A stretch of 64,000 nt of DNA from CBDCYN01 sp965224205 (lineage in GTDB: Bacteria; Planctomycetota; Phycisphaerae; Phycisphaerales; Phycisphaeraceae), in assembly GCA_965224205.1 (NCBI GenBank), contig CBDCYN010000003.1, positions 1-64,000 on the forward strand. Reading direction: 5' to 3'. Position numbers and translations under genes: made by a program. The notes under the pieces were generated by a model, which was given only the letters and a program-made list of their open reading frames with translations, was not told where the DNA came from and made no database searches. Below are positions 45,291-55,217 of the stretch, in pieces. Every line of letters begins with the position of its first letter. Within the stretch, counting starts at the first letter, position 1.

Positions 45291-48200
45291 ATGTCGTTAC
45301 TAAAAACCTGGGCCCCGTATTTCCAGAGCCATGTCCGTATGCGCGGCAGGGCCTATTTCAACAGTGGCCGGGTCACGCTGCTTCCACCCCAGGACGGCCA
45401 GTCTATCCGCGCCGAGGTCCAGGGTACAACCCCCTACACGGTCACCGTTGAGGATGATGGGCTGGCCTCCAACGTCAGCTGTACCTGCTCGCATTTCACT
45501 CAAGGCGTCTACTGCAAACACATCTGGGCGACTCTCCTCGCGGCCAACAGCGATAACAACGGCCAACCCGATCTAGCCGTGGTGGCACCCAGCGTGGCCA
45601 GCCCACGCCCGCCCAAAGCGCGCAAGCGGTCAAGCGGCCAACGCTCCTCTTCCCGTTCCGAGCCCGAATGGTCCGACCGCCTTAGCCTCTTGCATACCGC
45701 TGCGGCCCAGGCCCACAGGCCGGTGACGGTGCCGCTATTAAAGCAGATCTATTATGCGATCCGCGCCGATCTATCCCCGGTGACCACCGCTCTGATCGTC
45801 GAGCTGTTCCAGCGTCAGCCCAGCGCCACCGGGTGGGGCAAGCCCAAACCCATGGCGATCGACCCCTATCAAATCGGCGACCTGCCCGACCCCCTGGACC
45901 GTGAGATCTGCGCCCAGCTGTCCGGGGCCTCGCGGTTAAAGCCTCACGATAGTGCAGAGACCTACCGCCCCGAGGACCGAACCAGCGCTTATGTCCTGCC
46001 GTCTTCAACGCGGAGGACGCTGATCCGCAAGATGATCCGCACCGGTCGCTGCTGTCTGAACCTGGGGCCTAAGCCGTCTAACGGCTGGGCCCGGCCGTTG
46101 TCATGGGATACAGGCAAACCCTGGACCCTGTGGCTGGTGGGCCTGGAATCCCAGCAGTCGCTCACCCTAGATCTACAGCTACGCCGCGGCGACCAACGCC
46201 TGAACGTCTCCGCCCCGAGCCTGATCATCGCCGGCCCCAATGGGTTGATGATCCACAACGGACAAGCCGCGCCGTTTGATGATGGCGGCGCTAACGCTTG
46301 GCTGACCCAGACGCGCACGCGGCCCGGGATCGACCCGGACGCCTCGACCCAGATGCGCGTCGAGGCTCATGATATCCCCAGGTTCCTCGAACGCTTATTC
46401 CGCCTGCCGCGCTTGCCCCAGTTGGACCTGCCCCCGCAGCTGGCGATCCAGATAGATCGCGGCGTCCAACCGGTGCCTCACCTGGCCCTGGTTCAACCCG
46501 CCCACGCCGATCGGTCGGGCGTCATCGTCCAAGATCGCCAGCAGGCTTTGGCGGAGGTGTGGTTTGCCTACGGGCAGACCAAGGTCCTGCCGGGCCAAGC
46601 GGGGCGGTTCGTGTCCCCAACCAACACGTACGAAGATGACACCCCGTTCCCCGACAAAATTTATGCCGGCGACCCGTCCCAGCGACCTGTCACCGCTGCC
46701 CGACCGGATCCCGATCCGCCCGTGTCTGGCGACCCGGACAAAGGTCACGGGCCCGATCACGCGACAACCCCCAACCATCCGGTTTCCGTCTTGTGGCGCG
46801 ACCTTGAGACCGAGCAGACCGCATTGGCTTTGCTGGCCGAGATCGGTCTGCGCCCTAACCCCAACGGGCCAGACAGGATGGACCTGGCATTGCCGATCAA
46901 GCTCGTGCCAGAATGTATCCGAACCTTGTTGGCCCACGGATGGGTCGTGACCTGCGACCAAGCAGCGCTGCACAACCCCGGGCCGATCAAGTTATCGGTC
47001 AGCAGCGGGATCGACTGGTTCGAGCTGCGCGGCAGCGTCCATTATGACACCGCCGACGGGCCTGAAGATATCACCCTGCCTCAGCTGCTAGCGGCGGCGA
47101 AGAAGGGCCAGTCCATGGTCCAGCTCAAGGATGGCTCGCACGGCCTGCTGCCCCAGCAGTGGCTCGACGAAATGGGGCTGCTGACCGCGATCAGCAAAGT
47201 GGACGACGACCACCTAAGCTTCCGGGCCAGTCAAGCTGCCCTGCTGGATATCCTTCTGACTCAGCAGCCGTTCGTGGATGTCGACGCCAAGTTTGAAGCC
47301 GCCCGCCAACGGATCCGCCGGTTCCAAGGGATCGAGCCGCTCCAGGCCGGGGCTGAGTTCCACGGGCAGCTGCGGCCGTATCAAGAAGACGGCCTGGGGT
47401 GGCTGGATTTCCTCCGGTGGCTGGGGGTGGGCGGGATCCTCGCTGATGACATGGGCCTGGGCAAGACCATCCAGGTCCTGGCGATGCTCGACACCGAGTA
47501 CAGCAACGGCAAACCCGATGACGCCGAGACGCCCGCTTCCGACCTGCCGCCGAGCCTGGTCGTGGTCCCCCGGTCGCTGGTCTTCAACTGGGTCGATGAA
47601 GCCACCCGTTTTGCGCCGCAGCTCAACGTCCTTTCGTATACCGGCACCGACCGTCACAGCCTGCGGGAGGTGTTTGCCGATCACCACGTGATCGTCACAT
47701 CGTACGGCCTGCTGCGCCGTGACATCGCGGAGCTGCGTGATTTTGACTTCCACTACGTCGTGCTCGACGAGGCCCAGGCGATCAAGAACGCCACGTCGCA
47801 GTCGGCCAAGTCCGCTCGGCTGCTCCGGGCCCGTCACCGGTTAGCGTTGACCGGCACCCCGGTCGAAAACCACCTTTCGGACCTGTGGTCGATCTTCGAG
47901 TACCTCAACCCCGGCATGCTCGGCAGCCACACCCGGTTCGCCAAGACACTGCGGCAATACTCCAAGCCTTCGAGACCGTTGGCCTCCCAGCCGGTACGCG
48001 ACCAAGCCCGGGGTGAGCCCGAACTCGTCCCCGCCCCGGCCCTGCCCCCGGGTTTGGCGTCGATCACCAAGGCGTTAACCCCGTTCATCCTGCGTCGCAC
48101 CAAGAAGCAGGTCCTCAAACACCTACCCGAGAAGACCGAGCAGACCATCATGTGCCAGCTCGAGCCCCCGCAGCGCAAGCTGTACGATCAGCTGCTTCAG

Positions 48201-48869
48201 CACTACCGCACGAACCTGATGAAGAACCTCGACGATGGGGGAGCCGGCACGGCCGGTCAACGCCTGGGCCAGCAGACCATGATGGTCCTCGAGGCGCTAT
48301 TGAGGCTGCGCCAGGCCGCCTGCCACCCCGGGCTGATCGACCCGCAACGCGCCGACGAGCCTTCGGCCAAGACCGACGTCCTGCTCGACCGCCTCGAAGA
48401 CCTGATCGAAGAAGGGCACAAAGCTCTGGTGTTCTCCCAGTTCACGTCGATGCTATCTCTGGTCCGCAAGCGGCTCGATGAGCACGACATCGTGTACGAA
48501 TACCTCGACGGCCAGACCCGCGACCGCAAGCAGCGCGTCGAGCGGTTCCAAGATGACCCCGACTGCCCCGTGTTCCTGATCAGCCTCAAGGCCGGCGGGC
48601 TGGGACTGAACCTGACCGCCGCCGAGTACGTGTTTATCCTCGATCCGTGGTGGAACCCCGCCTCTGAGGCCCAGGCGATCGACCGCGCCCACCGCATCGG
48701 CCAGACCCGCCACGTGTTCGCTTACCGGCTGATCTGCCAGGACACGATCGAGCAGCGCATTAGCGAGCTGCAAGCCCGCAAGCGCGACCTGGCTGACGCG
48801 ATCATCAGCGGCCAGGAAAACCCCCTGAAGAACCTCACCCGCGACGACCTCGAGCATCTGCTGACATGA
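45291..48869 (+). CDS. SNF2-family helicase with SWIM zinc finger
   Basis: The 1,192-residue protein has an N-terminal SWIM zinc finger (CTCSHFTQGVYCKH, CxC-CxH) and a C-terminal SNF2 ATPase with motifs GILADDMGLGKT, LDEAQAIKN, LTGTPVENHLSDLW, FILRRTKKQV, and SLKAGGLGLNLTAAEYV, DPWWNPASEAQAIDRAHRIGQT. The middle 500 residues are a poorly conserved region usual for bacterial members. It should translocate on DNA and remodel protein-DNA complexes. ATG 45291 follows GGAG; GTG 45255 is a longer alternative. Confidence 0.9.
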   Translation: MSLLKTWAPYFQSHVRMRGRAYFNSGRVTLLPPQDGQSIRAEVQGTTPYTVTVEDDGLASNVSCTCSHFTQGVYCKHIWATLLAANSDNNGQPDLAVVAPSVASPRPPKARKRSSGQRSSSRSEPEWSDRLSLLHTAAAQAHRPVTVPLLKQIYYAIRADLSPVTTALIVELFQRQPSATGWGKPKPMAIDPYQIGDLPDPLDREICAQLSGASRLKPHDSAETYRPEDRTSAYVLPSSTRRTLIRKMIRTGRCCLNLGPKPSNGWARPLSWDTGKPWTLWLVGLESQQSLTLDLQLRRGDQRLNVSAPSLIIAGPNGLMIHNGQAAPFDDGGANAWLTQTRTRPGIDPDASTQMRVEAHDIPRFLERLFRLPRLPQLDLPPQLAIQIDRGVQPVPHLALVQPAHADRSGVIVQDRQQALAEVWFAYGQTKVLPGQAGRFVSPTNTYEDDTPFPDKIYAGDPSQRPVTAARPDPDPPVSGDPDKGHGPDHATTPNHPVSVLWRDLETEQTALALLAEIGLRPNPNGPDRMDLALPIKLVPECIRTLLAHGWVVTCDQAALHNPGPIKLSVSSGIDWFELRGSVHYDTADGPEDITLPQLLAAAKKGQSMVQLKDGSHGLLPQQWLDEMGLLTAISKVDDDHLSFRASQAALLDILLTQQPFVDVDAKFEAARQRIRRFQGIEPLQAGAEFHGQLRPYQEDGLGWLDFLRWLGVGGILADDMGLGKTIQVLAMLDTEYSNGKPDDAETPASDLPPSLVVVPRSLVFNWVDEATRFAPQLNVLSYTGTDRHSLREVFADHHVIVTSYGLLRRDIAELRDFDFHYVVLDEAQAIKNATSQSAKSARLLRARHRLALTGTPVENHLSDLWSIFEYLNPGMLGSHTRFAKTLRQYSKPSRPLASQPVRDQARGEPELVPAPALPPGLASITKALTPFILRRTKKQVLKHLPEKTEQTIMCQLEPPQRKLYDQLLQHYRTNLMKNLDDGGAGTAGQRLGQQTMMVLEALLRLRQAACHPGLIDPQRADEPSAKTDVLLDRLEDLIEEGHKALVFSQFTSMLSLVRKRLDEHDIVYEYLDGQTRDRKQRVERFQDDPDCPVFLISLKAGGLGLNLTAAEYVFILDPWWNPASEAQAIDRAHRIGQTRHVFAYRLICQDTIEQRISELQARKRDLADAIISGQENPLKNLTRDDLEHLLT

Positions 48870-48979
48870 TCGTCCCCTTGGAGCCTCTGTTTGCGGGCGG
48901 TGGTATGGAAAACTAGACTCCTCAGATTATAAAAATGTCCCGTGCACGATACGTTGAGGGGCGATGAGGCAAAACCACG

Positions 48980-49846
48980 ATGGACTCGGAACACCGCCAC
49001 GAACTACAAGAAAACGATCTAGCCGAGTTCCTGGCCAATTTTGGACAGTTCTGGAACAAGCACGGCAACACGATTTTGACCGTGGCTCTGATCGTGGCGG
49101 TGGTTTTCTTCGGCAAGCGGTGGTATGACAGCAGCGTCGCCACGGCGCACGAAGCGGCCTGGAGCGACCTGGCCAACGCCACCAGCCCAGCGGCGTTGCA
49201 GGCGGTGGCGGATTCCCATTCCGACCCATCGGTACGCAGCCTGGCGTATTTGCGGGCGGGGGACCTGCTTCTCAAGAAAGCGTCGCAGCTGGCTACCCCT
49301 TCCGCGGAGCAAGCACGTTTATCCGCGGACCCGTCGGCGGATCCGACACCGCAGCCGCCCGCGGACCCGGAGGATTCTCACGACGCTGCACAAATGACCC
49401 CGCAGCAAGCCTTGGAATCCGCGGCGGCGATGTATCAACGGGTGGTCCGTGACGGGCAGCTGCCTCGGGTCTATCGGTTCAACGCGCAGCTGGGTCTGGC
49501 CTGTGTCGCTGAGGAGCAAGAAGACTGGGGCGAAGCGGCGCGACAGTATCAGGAGATCGTCGAGCAGGCCGGCGAGGGGTATGGGGCGATCGCTTCTTTG
49601 GCCACCACCCGCCTGGCTTGGCTGGATCGGGTCAAGGTCCCGGTGGTGTTCGCGAAGGAGCCGGAGGATCTGGTTGATGAACCGGCCCCGGACGAGCTGT
49701 CGAACAGTATCTTCGATAACCCCCTGGACTTGAGCGACCTTCCAGCGGCGACCGCTCCTAGCGGGTCGATGGCCCCACAGCCGGGCGATGCAGCCGCTGG
49801 GGGATCTGCCGCTGACCCTTCGACAAGGCCATCAACTCAAGAGTAG
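48980..49846 (+). CDS. TPR membrane protein, YfgM-like
   Basis: The 288-residue protein has a short cytoplasmic N-terminus, one membrane helix (ILTVALIVAVVFFGKRW) and a region of TPR-like helices (AALQAVADSHSDPSVRSLAYLRAGDLLLKKA, QLGLACVAEEQEDWGEAARQYQEI) with a Pro/Ser-rich tail. This is the layout of YfgM, an accessory of the SecYEG translocon. A Pro/Asp insert (PSADPTPQPPADPED) splits the repeats. Confidence 0.7.
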   Translation: MDSEHRHELQENDLAEFLANFGQFWNKHGNTILTVALIVAVVFFGKRWYDSSVATAHEAAWSDLANATSPAALQAVADSHSDPSVRSLAYLRAGDLLLKKASQLATPSAEQARLSADPSADPTPQPPADPEDSHDAAQMTPQQALESAAAMYQRVVRDGQLPRVYRFNAQLGLACVAEEQEDWGEAARQYQEIVEQAGEGYGAIASLATTRLAWLDRVKVPVVFAKEPEDLVDEPAPDELSNSIFDNPLDLSDLPAATAPSGSMAPQPGDAAAGGSAADPSTRPSTQE

Positions 49847-50046
49847 TCATGGCGGTCTGACTATAGTTCTATGGTTTTGTAAGTAAGGGTGGCCCAACGC
49901 CCACACGCGGATTTTGCCGTCATTTCATGGAAGATCAGTAGACGCGCCGAGTATCCAACATGCCGCGTCGGGGGCACGGTCAACCCTGGGAATGGTCATG
50001 CCGCGAACAAGATTCGTCACGCGGCCGTTTCATCCGAGATCGAGAT

Positions 50047-51399
50047 ATGACCCCAGCGGCACAACCCGGACCCGTGGACCCAAACGCGGCTGCATCGACT
50101 GCATCACCCGTCCGGGATCACGACGAGGGTTCGGCCCTGGCGCAGTCGGGGCGGTTTATCATCCGGCGCCACACCGACCTGCGGCTGGATGTTTACCTCC
50201 AGCGGCGGCTTCAAGGGATCAGCCGAAGCCGCGTCCAGAAGCTGATTGATATCGGCGCGGTGAAAGTCAACGGTGCCAACGCCAAGGCCAGCGCCGCCGT
50301 GCACCGCGGTGATCAGGTCGAAATTACGTTGCCGGACCAGGCGGTACGCGAGATCCAGGCCCAGCCGGTCCCGCTGGACGTCCTTTACGAGGACGAATCA
50401 TTTATTGTGATCAATAAACAGGCGGGCCTGATCGTCCACCCGGCGCGTAGCCACCTGTCCGGGACGCTGCTCAACGGGCTGGCTTACTACTTCCGCCAGC
50501 AACAGGCCGCTCGGGGCAGGGCGATGCGGCCTCGACGCACCCGGGGCCTGCGGAAGAACGACATCGCGGGTGACCCGGCGTTTTCGCCCAATGAAACGAA
50601 AGGGCATCGGGATACGCTGCGTGGGTTAGACCATCTTAGCCAAGTCGGGGCTGCTGAGTTCCGGCCCGGGATCGTGCATCGGCTCGACAAGAACACGACC
50701 GGTGTCTTGGTGGTGGCCAAGGCGGATGGCGCCCACTGGTCCATCGCCCGTCAGTTCGCCGACCGCTCGACGATCAAAGCCTACCTGGCCGTGGTCCATG
50801 GGAACTTCGACACCGTCGGCGGGGTGCTCGAGTACCCGATCGGCAAGCACCCGACGATCCGAGAGGCCTACGCGGTGCGTTACGATAGCCAGGCCAAGCA
50901 CGCGGTTACCCTCTACCGGGTCCGCGAACAGTACAAGGGCTATAGCCTCGTCGAGCTGGAACTCAAGACAGGCCGCACCCATCAGATCCGGGTCCACCTG
51001 TCTTACGTTGGGCACCCGATCGTTGGCGACATCTTGTACGGGGGCGAACCGATCGGGCAAGCGGAGCTGGATCAACCCCCGGTGGCCGCCGGGTCGCGGG
51101 TGATGCTGACCTTCGCACGAGATAAGCTCGAAGGCCAGAAGGTCGAGGCTCAGGCCCAAGCCCGCCAGGACATGATCCTCACTTACCCCGCCCTGCACGC
51201 GGCGATGCTGAGCTTCATCCACCCCGAAACGGAAAACCGGGTGACCTTCACCGCTCCGTTGCACGCCCCCATGGATCGCCTGATCCATGCCCTACGCCCC
51301 GGTCGTATCCAAGCCCCGGTTGCAGCCGACGGGTATTGGGTAGATATAGATCCGCTTTTTGTTTCTGAGTCAGCGAACGATACCCGCCGACCTCGGTAA
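50047..51399 (+). CDS. RluA-family pseudouridine synthase with S4 domain
   Basis: From ATG 50047, the 450-residue protein has an N-terminal S4 RNA-binding domain (LRLDVYLQRRLQGISRSRVQKLIDIGAVKVNG), then the RluA catalytic domain with HRLDKNTTGVLVVAK (catalytic Asp) and GRTHQIRVHLSYVGHPIVGDILYGG. It makes pseudouridine in rRNA or tRNA. A 60-residue Arg-rich insert separates the S4 and catalytic domains (RAMRPRRTRGLRKND). Which RNA site is modified is unknown. Confidence 0.92.
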   Translation: MTPAAQPGPVDPNAAASTASPVRDHDEGSALAQSGRFIIRRHTDLRLDVYLQRRLQGISRSRVQKLIDIGAVKVNGANAKASAAVHRGDQVEITLPDQAVREIQAQPVPLDVLYEDESFIVINKQAGLIVHPARSHLSGTLLNGLAYYFRQQQAARGRAMRPRRTRGLRKNDIAGDPAFSPNETKGHRDTLRGLDHLSQVGAAEFRPGIVHRLDKNTTGVLVVAKADGAHWSIARQFADRSTIKAYLAVVHGNFDTVGGVLEYPIGKHPTIREAYAVRYDSQAKHAVTLYRVREQYKGYSLVELELKTGRTHQIRVHLSYVGHPIVGDILYGGEPIGQAELDQPPVAAGSRVMLTFARDKLEGQKVEAQAQARQDMILTYPALHAAMLSFIHPETENRVTFTAPLHAPMDRLIHALRPGRIQAPVAADGYWVDIDPLFVSESANDTRRPR

Positions 51400-51871
51400 G
51401 ACGGCTGGGGATGGCTTGCGGTTTTGGCTCGACCACGGCCCGTTTTGGCGGCATGGGCTTCGGATCATAGACGCATCGCCTTGGACCATCCCGTATCTGA
51501 CTAAGCCCTTGAACTCTTGTATATCCTTCCCGTGTCCGAATCGCGAGGTCGTGTCCTCCATCGTGCACCGACCGATGCACACGTCCTGGTTGCGGGTATC
51601 AGGGGCGTTGCTACAATTAGAATATAATTAGAGTTACTCAAACGTGGCGGGGCGACGCCTCATCCGGAAGAACCCCTCGGCCTGAAGCGTTATATTTCGA
51701 GGGATCGACCCGAAAGATCGTAGATCTCGGTGGTAATCATCATACGGCCGCTTTATAGTATGTGGCTCGGCGGGTGTGGAATACACCCTGGTAAGGAATA
51801 AGCGAACAGACAGGGACACGGATCATGACGTGTGACGAGACAAAGCGAATCAACGGGTTTGGAGCAGCATT
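51400..51871. other. Intergenic region upstream of rpsB
   Basis: 472 bases after the pseudouridine synthase. Contains the rpsB promoter candidate and about 250 bases of probable 5' leader. No gene is supported. Confidence 0.4.
51590..51617 (+). promoter_or_regulatory. Sigma-70-type promoter candidate for rpsB-tsf
   Basis: TTGCGG (51590-51595), 16-base spacer, TACAAT (51612-51617). It would give an unusually long 5' leader of about 250 bases before rpsB, where feedback control could act. Confidence 0.4.
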
Positions 51872-52795
51872 ATGGCATCGCTCGTAAAGGAGTTGGTTGA
51901 AGCGGGCATCCACTTCGGTCACCGGTCGACCAACTGGAACCCGAAGATGTCGCCTTATATTTTCGGCAAGCGGAACAAGATCCACATCATCGATGTCAAG
52001 GAGACGATCAAGGGCCTGCTGCTGGCGCGGAAGTTCGTGACCAAGATCGTCGCGTCCGGGAAGGACGTGTTGTTCGTGGGGACCAAGCGCCAAGCCCGCA
52101 GCGCCATCGAGCGGTACGTGCCCGAGACCGGGATGCACTACGTGATCGAGCGTTGGCTGGGAGGGACCCTGACCAACTTCCGCACGATCCGCGAGCGGCT
52201 TAAGCGTCTCGAAGAACTTGAGCGGCTTGATGAGTCGGGCGAGATCAACTCCTACTCCAAGAAGATGGAAAGCCAGATCCGCCGCGAGAAAAACAAGATC
52301 CTCCGCAACCTCACCGGCATCCGCCGCATGTCGAAGATGCCCGGGGCGATGGTGGTTGTGGATGTGTCCCACGAGTTGAACGCGGTGCGTGAAGCCCGGT
52401 CCCTGAACATCCCCACGATCTGCCTGATCGATACCGACAGCGACCCCGATTACGCCGATATCCCGATCCCCGGCAACGACGACGCGATGCGAGCGATCGA
52501 GGTCGTGGTCCGCAGCCTCTGCGCCGCGGTGATGGAGGGTAAGTCCACCCTCACCGCTCAAGAAGAGGGTGGCGATGCGACGAGTGACGATGCCTCTGAT
52601 GGGGACGCCGCCCGCCCGCGTCGCAGCTCACGGGCGCAATTCCGGTTCGATGATTCCCAATCCACTAGCGATGAACCCGCCGATCAGACCGATCAGAAAG
52701 GCTCTCAAGACACCGCAGGCCCCGAGGACGCCGGTGCACCGGTGACCAGTGCCGCAACGACGGCTCCGTCGACCCCTACCAGCGAAGGGGGGTAA
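51872..52795 (+). CDS. rpsB: 30S ribosomal protein S2 with long C-terminal tail
   Basis: The 307-residue protein has the full S2 core (VEAGIHFGHRSTNWNPKMSPYIFGKRN, WLGGTLTNFRTI, PGAMVVVDVSHELNAVREA, CLIDTDSDP) and then about 80 residues of Asp/Ser/Thr/Pro-rich disordered sequence, longer than the usual 230-260 residue S2. GGAG is present upstream of ATG 51872. It heads the rpsB-tsf pair. Confidence 0.96.
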   Translation: MASLVKELVEAGIHFGHRSTNWNPKMSPYIFGKRNKIHIIDVKETIKGLLLARKFVTKIVASGKDVLFVGTKRQARSAIERYVPETGMHYVIERWLGGTLTNFRTIRERLKRLEELERLDESGEINSYSKKMESQIRREKNKILRNLTGIRRMSKMPGAMVVVDVSHELNAVREARSLNIPTICLIDTDSDPDYADIPIPGNDDAMRAIEVVVRSLCAAVMEGKSTLTAQEEGGDATSDDASDGDAARPRRSSRAQFRFDDSQSTSDEPADQTDQKGSQDTAGPEDAGAPVTSAATTAPSTPTSEGG

Positions 52796-52907
52796 CCGTC
52801 TCGTGACCACGGGATCTTTAGGGGAGAGCAGCGTCTGGGGGTCGGGGGCGTGTCAACCTAGATGTAGAGAGAACTCAAACCCAAATAACTGAAGACGAGG
52901 TTAACGG

Positions 52908-53732
52908 ATGGCGACCGCGATAAGCGCTAAAGACGTGATGAATCTCCGCAAACGCACCGGTCTAGGCATGATGGAGTGCAAGCAGGCCTTGATCGAAGCC
53001 GGTGGTGATACCGACCAGGCGGTCGACCTGCTGCGCAAAAAAGGTCTCGCGAAGATGGATGGCCGTGCCGACCGGGCCTCGGCCGAGGGCCGGGTCGCCG
53101 TGGCGGTCGCCCCCGACCGGTCCAAAGCCGCGATCGTGGAGGTCAATACCGAGACCGACTTCACCGCCGGCAACGACGCGTTCAAGGCGATGGTCGACGC
53201 GATCGCGACCGAGTCCCTCCAGCAGCCGGCCGGTCAAGTCGAAAAAAGCGAATCCATGCAGAAAGCGATCGACGAGGTGCGCCTGACTACCAAGGAGAAC
53301 ATCCAGTTCGGTCGCGGCCAGGTGCTGGGCGGGGATGACGGGTCGAAGGTCGGCAGCTACGTGCACTTCACCGGCAAGATCGGGGCTATGGTCGAGATCG
53401 AAGACCCCTCCGGTAACGCCCCCGACGAGTTGCTGGCCGAGCTGTGTATGCACATCACCGCTGCGACGCCGCCCCCGTTGGCGGTTACCGACGACGGCGT
53501 GCCCCAAGACGTTATCGCCAAGGAGCGTGAGATCGCCAAGGGCCAGGCGATCGAGCAGGGCAAGCCCGAACAGATCGCCGAGAAAATGGTCGAGGGCAAG
53601 ATCCGGAAGTTTTTGGAAGAAAACGTCCTCTTACGACAGACGTTCATCAAGGACGACAAGAAGCAGATCCAAGACCTTTTACCCGATGGGGTAACGATCA
53701 AATCCTTCACACGCTTTCAGGTCGGGGGGTAG
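52908..53732 (+). CDS. tsf: Translation elongation factor Ts
   Basis: The 274-residue protein is the GDP-exchange factor of EF-Tu. Motifs: MNLRKRTGLGMMECKQALIEAGGD (N-terminal UBA-like), VEVNTETDF, and the ending KSFTRFQVGG. Gap to rpsB is 112 bases. Standard length for the group. Confidence 0.96.
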   Translation: MATAISAKDVMNLRKRTGLGMMECKQALIEAGGDTDQAVDLLRKKGLAKMDGRADRASAEGRVAVAVAPDRSKAAIVEVNTETDFTAGNDAFKAMVDAIATESLQQPAGQVEKSESMQKAIDEVRLTTKENIQFGRGQVLGGDDGSKVGSYVHFTGKIGAMVEIEDPSGNAPDELLAELCMHITAATPPPLAVTDDGVPQDVIAKEREIAKGQAIEQGKPEQIAEKMVEGKIRKFLEENVLLRQTFIKDDKKQIQDLLPDGVTIKSFTRFQVGG

Positions 53733-53776
53733 GCGAAGCCGCCGGAGCGTAACGCATCGTGCCTTGTACCCATCTT

Positions 53777-53815
53777 CGGATGAAATTACGGCACAATACG
53801 TGTCCGCGGCCCGGG
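53777..53815 (+). repeat. Left half of the bipartite element, between tsf and YgfZ
   Basis: CGGATGAAATTACGGCA differs by one base from 27323-27339, and is followed after 13 bases by GCGGC as in both full copies. The right half is absent. It sits 45 bases after the tsf stop. Confidence 0.5.
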
Positions 53816-53843
53816 CTACGATCGTGGCGCCATCTGAGTATTT

Positions 53844-55043
53844 TTACTTCAGGAAGGCTAACTCGCTGACGGTCGCCGTGGTGATCGACCCTTCAGCTGC
53901 ACACAGCAGGCGCGTGCCCAATGTATGTCGGGCCCACTTGACCATCGCGAACGCGATCGCGGTTCCCCCGAGCATCGGCGATACCGTCGAGCTGGTGATC
54001 GCTCCGACAACATCCCCGGGCCGGTCGTGGCCGTCGATCGGTTCAAAGACCTCACTGCCAGCGATCGGCAGCCGGTCATCAGCGAACTTCAAACCCACCA
54101 AGACCCGCTTGGGGTGTCCGAGGCTCTGCATCCGGGCGACGATCTCTTGGCCCAGGTAGCAGCCCTTGGTGAAACTCACCGCTTCGTCCACGATGCCGGT
54201 CTCGTGCGGGAGACAGTCGGGCCCGAAGTCGACGTTGTAGAGCGGCGAGCCGGCTTCGATCCGGGCGGTGTTGTAAGCCTGCCAGCCGATCGGGCGGCAT
54301 TGAAGCTGGCTGCCCGGATCCTGAGAGCCCTCGTCCTCAGCGGCTTGGAATAAGGCTTTGTAGACCCTCTGGGCGTGATCGCGTTGGATCAATAGGTGCA
54401 GCCCGGGCGAACCGGTCTCATCACGGCGCAGGCACGGGCACGTCTGGTCCGCGAACGTGACCCGGCAGTGATCCGACGGCTGAAGGTCGGCGACGATCGA
54501 TCCACAAGCCCGGCGTACTAGGGTCGCGACCATCGGCCCGGTTAGGGTTAGCTGCATCAACAACTCGCTGGTATCACGGACCTCGACATCCTCGGTGAAG
54601 AGGTATTTTTCTAGTTCACGGGTGATGGGTGCTGTTCGGAAGATGTCCGTAAGCAGCCAGGTGCGGTCCTGCTCGTGGAGGACCCAAAGGTCGGCATCGA
54701 TCCGACCGGTCTTGTTGAGGAGAAACGTTCGCCGTGATTGACCCGGCAGCAGTCCGGCCATGTCGTGGGTCAGCATCCGCTGTAGGAAATCCAGGCGATC
54801 GGCCCCCGAGACCTCGATAAGCCCGGCCTGCGGCTGATCCATGATGCCAACCGCCTTGCGGATCGACGCGTATTCAGCTTCATACGGTCCGAAGGTGTCG
54901 ACAATCTGCAATTCACAACCCCCGCCAGGGCCGGCGGCTTGCCCCGATGGCCCTTCTTCCGGTGGTTCTTGGTGACTGGGTCCGTAAGACCGGAAGACGA
55001 CGTCTTCACGAAGACGGTGAACGTCGTAGAGCGGGTTCATCAT
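53844..55043 (-). CDS. ygfZ: YgfZ/GcvT-like folate-binding protein
   Basis: The 399-residue protein from ATG 55043 shows the aminomethyltransferase fold (RLDFLQRMLTHDMAG, KTGRIDADLWVL) and the YgfZ signature KGCYLGQEIVAR with its Cys. YgfZ supports Fe-S cluster enzymes through folate binding. A Pro/Gly-rich insert follows residue 20. It converges with tsf and shares a strand with rplS. Confidence 0.9.
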   Translation of the reverse strand: MMNPLYDVHRLREDVVFRSYGPSHQEPPEEGPSGQAAGPGGGCELQIVDTFGPYEAEYASIRKAVGIMDQPQAGLIEVSGADRLDFLQRMLTHDMAGLLPGQSRRTFLLNKTGRIDADLWVLHEQDRTWLLTDIFRTAPITRELEKYLFTEDVEVRDTSELLMQLTLTGPMVATLVRRACGSIVADLQPSDHCRVTFADQTCPCLRRDETGSPGLHLLIQRDHAQRVYKALFQAAEDEGSQDPGSQLQCRPIGWQAYNTARIEAGSPLYNVDFGPDCLPHETGIVDEAVSFTKGCYLGQEIVARMQSLGHPKRVLVGLKFADDRLPIAGSEVFEPIDGHDRPGDVVGAITSSTVSPMLGGTAIAFAMVKWARHTLGTRLLCAAEGSITTATVSELAFLK

Positions 55044-55217
55044 AGTTGACGGGGTATGCACGGTATCGGCAGGGTGGGTGTCCAGATGATGATCGGTTTC
55101 ACACGCTGACAAAACCCCCAGCGGGGCGGATGGCGCGTCGGATCAGGAGGTAGGCCGCTGCTTTGAGAAGGCGATCGACCACCGTACCTGTCCATGACGA
55201 TACAGCTCGATGAGAGT

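Noticed and set aside
49917..49945. Possible further copy of the left half of the bipartite element on the minus strand
   Set aside because: Only about 11 of 15 bases match and the GCGGC block is not exact.
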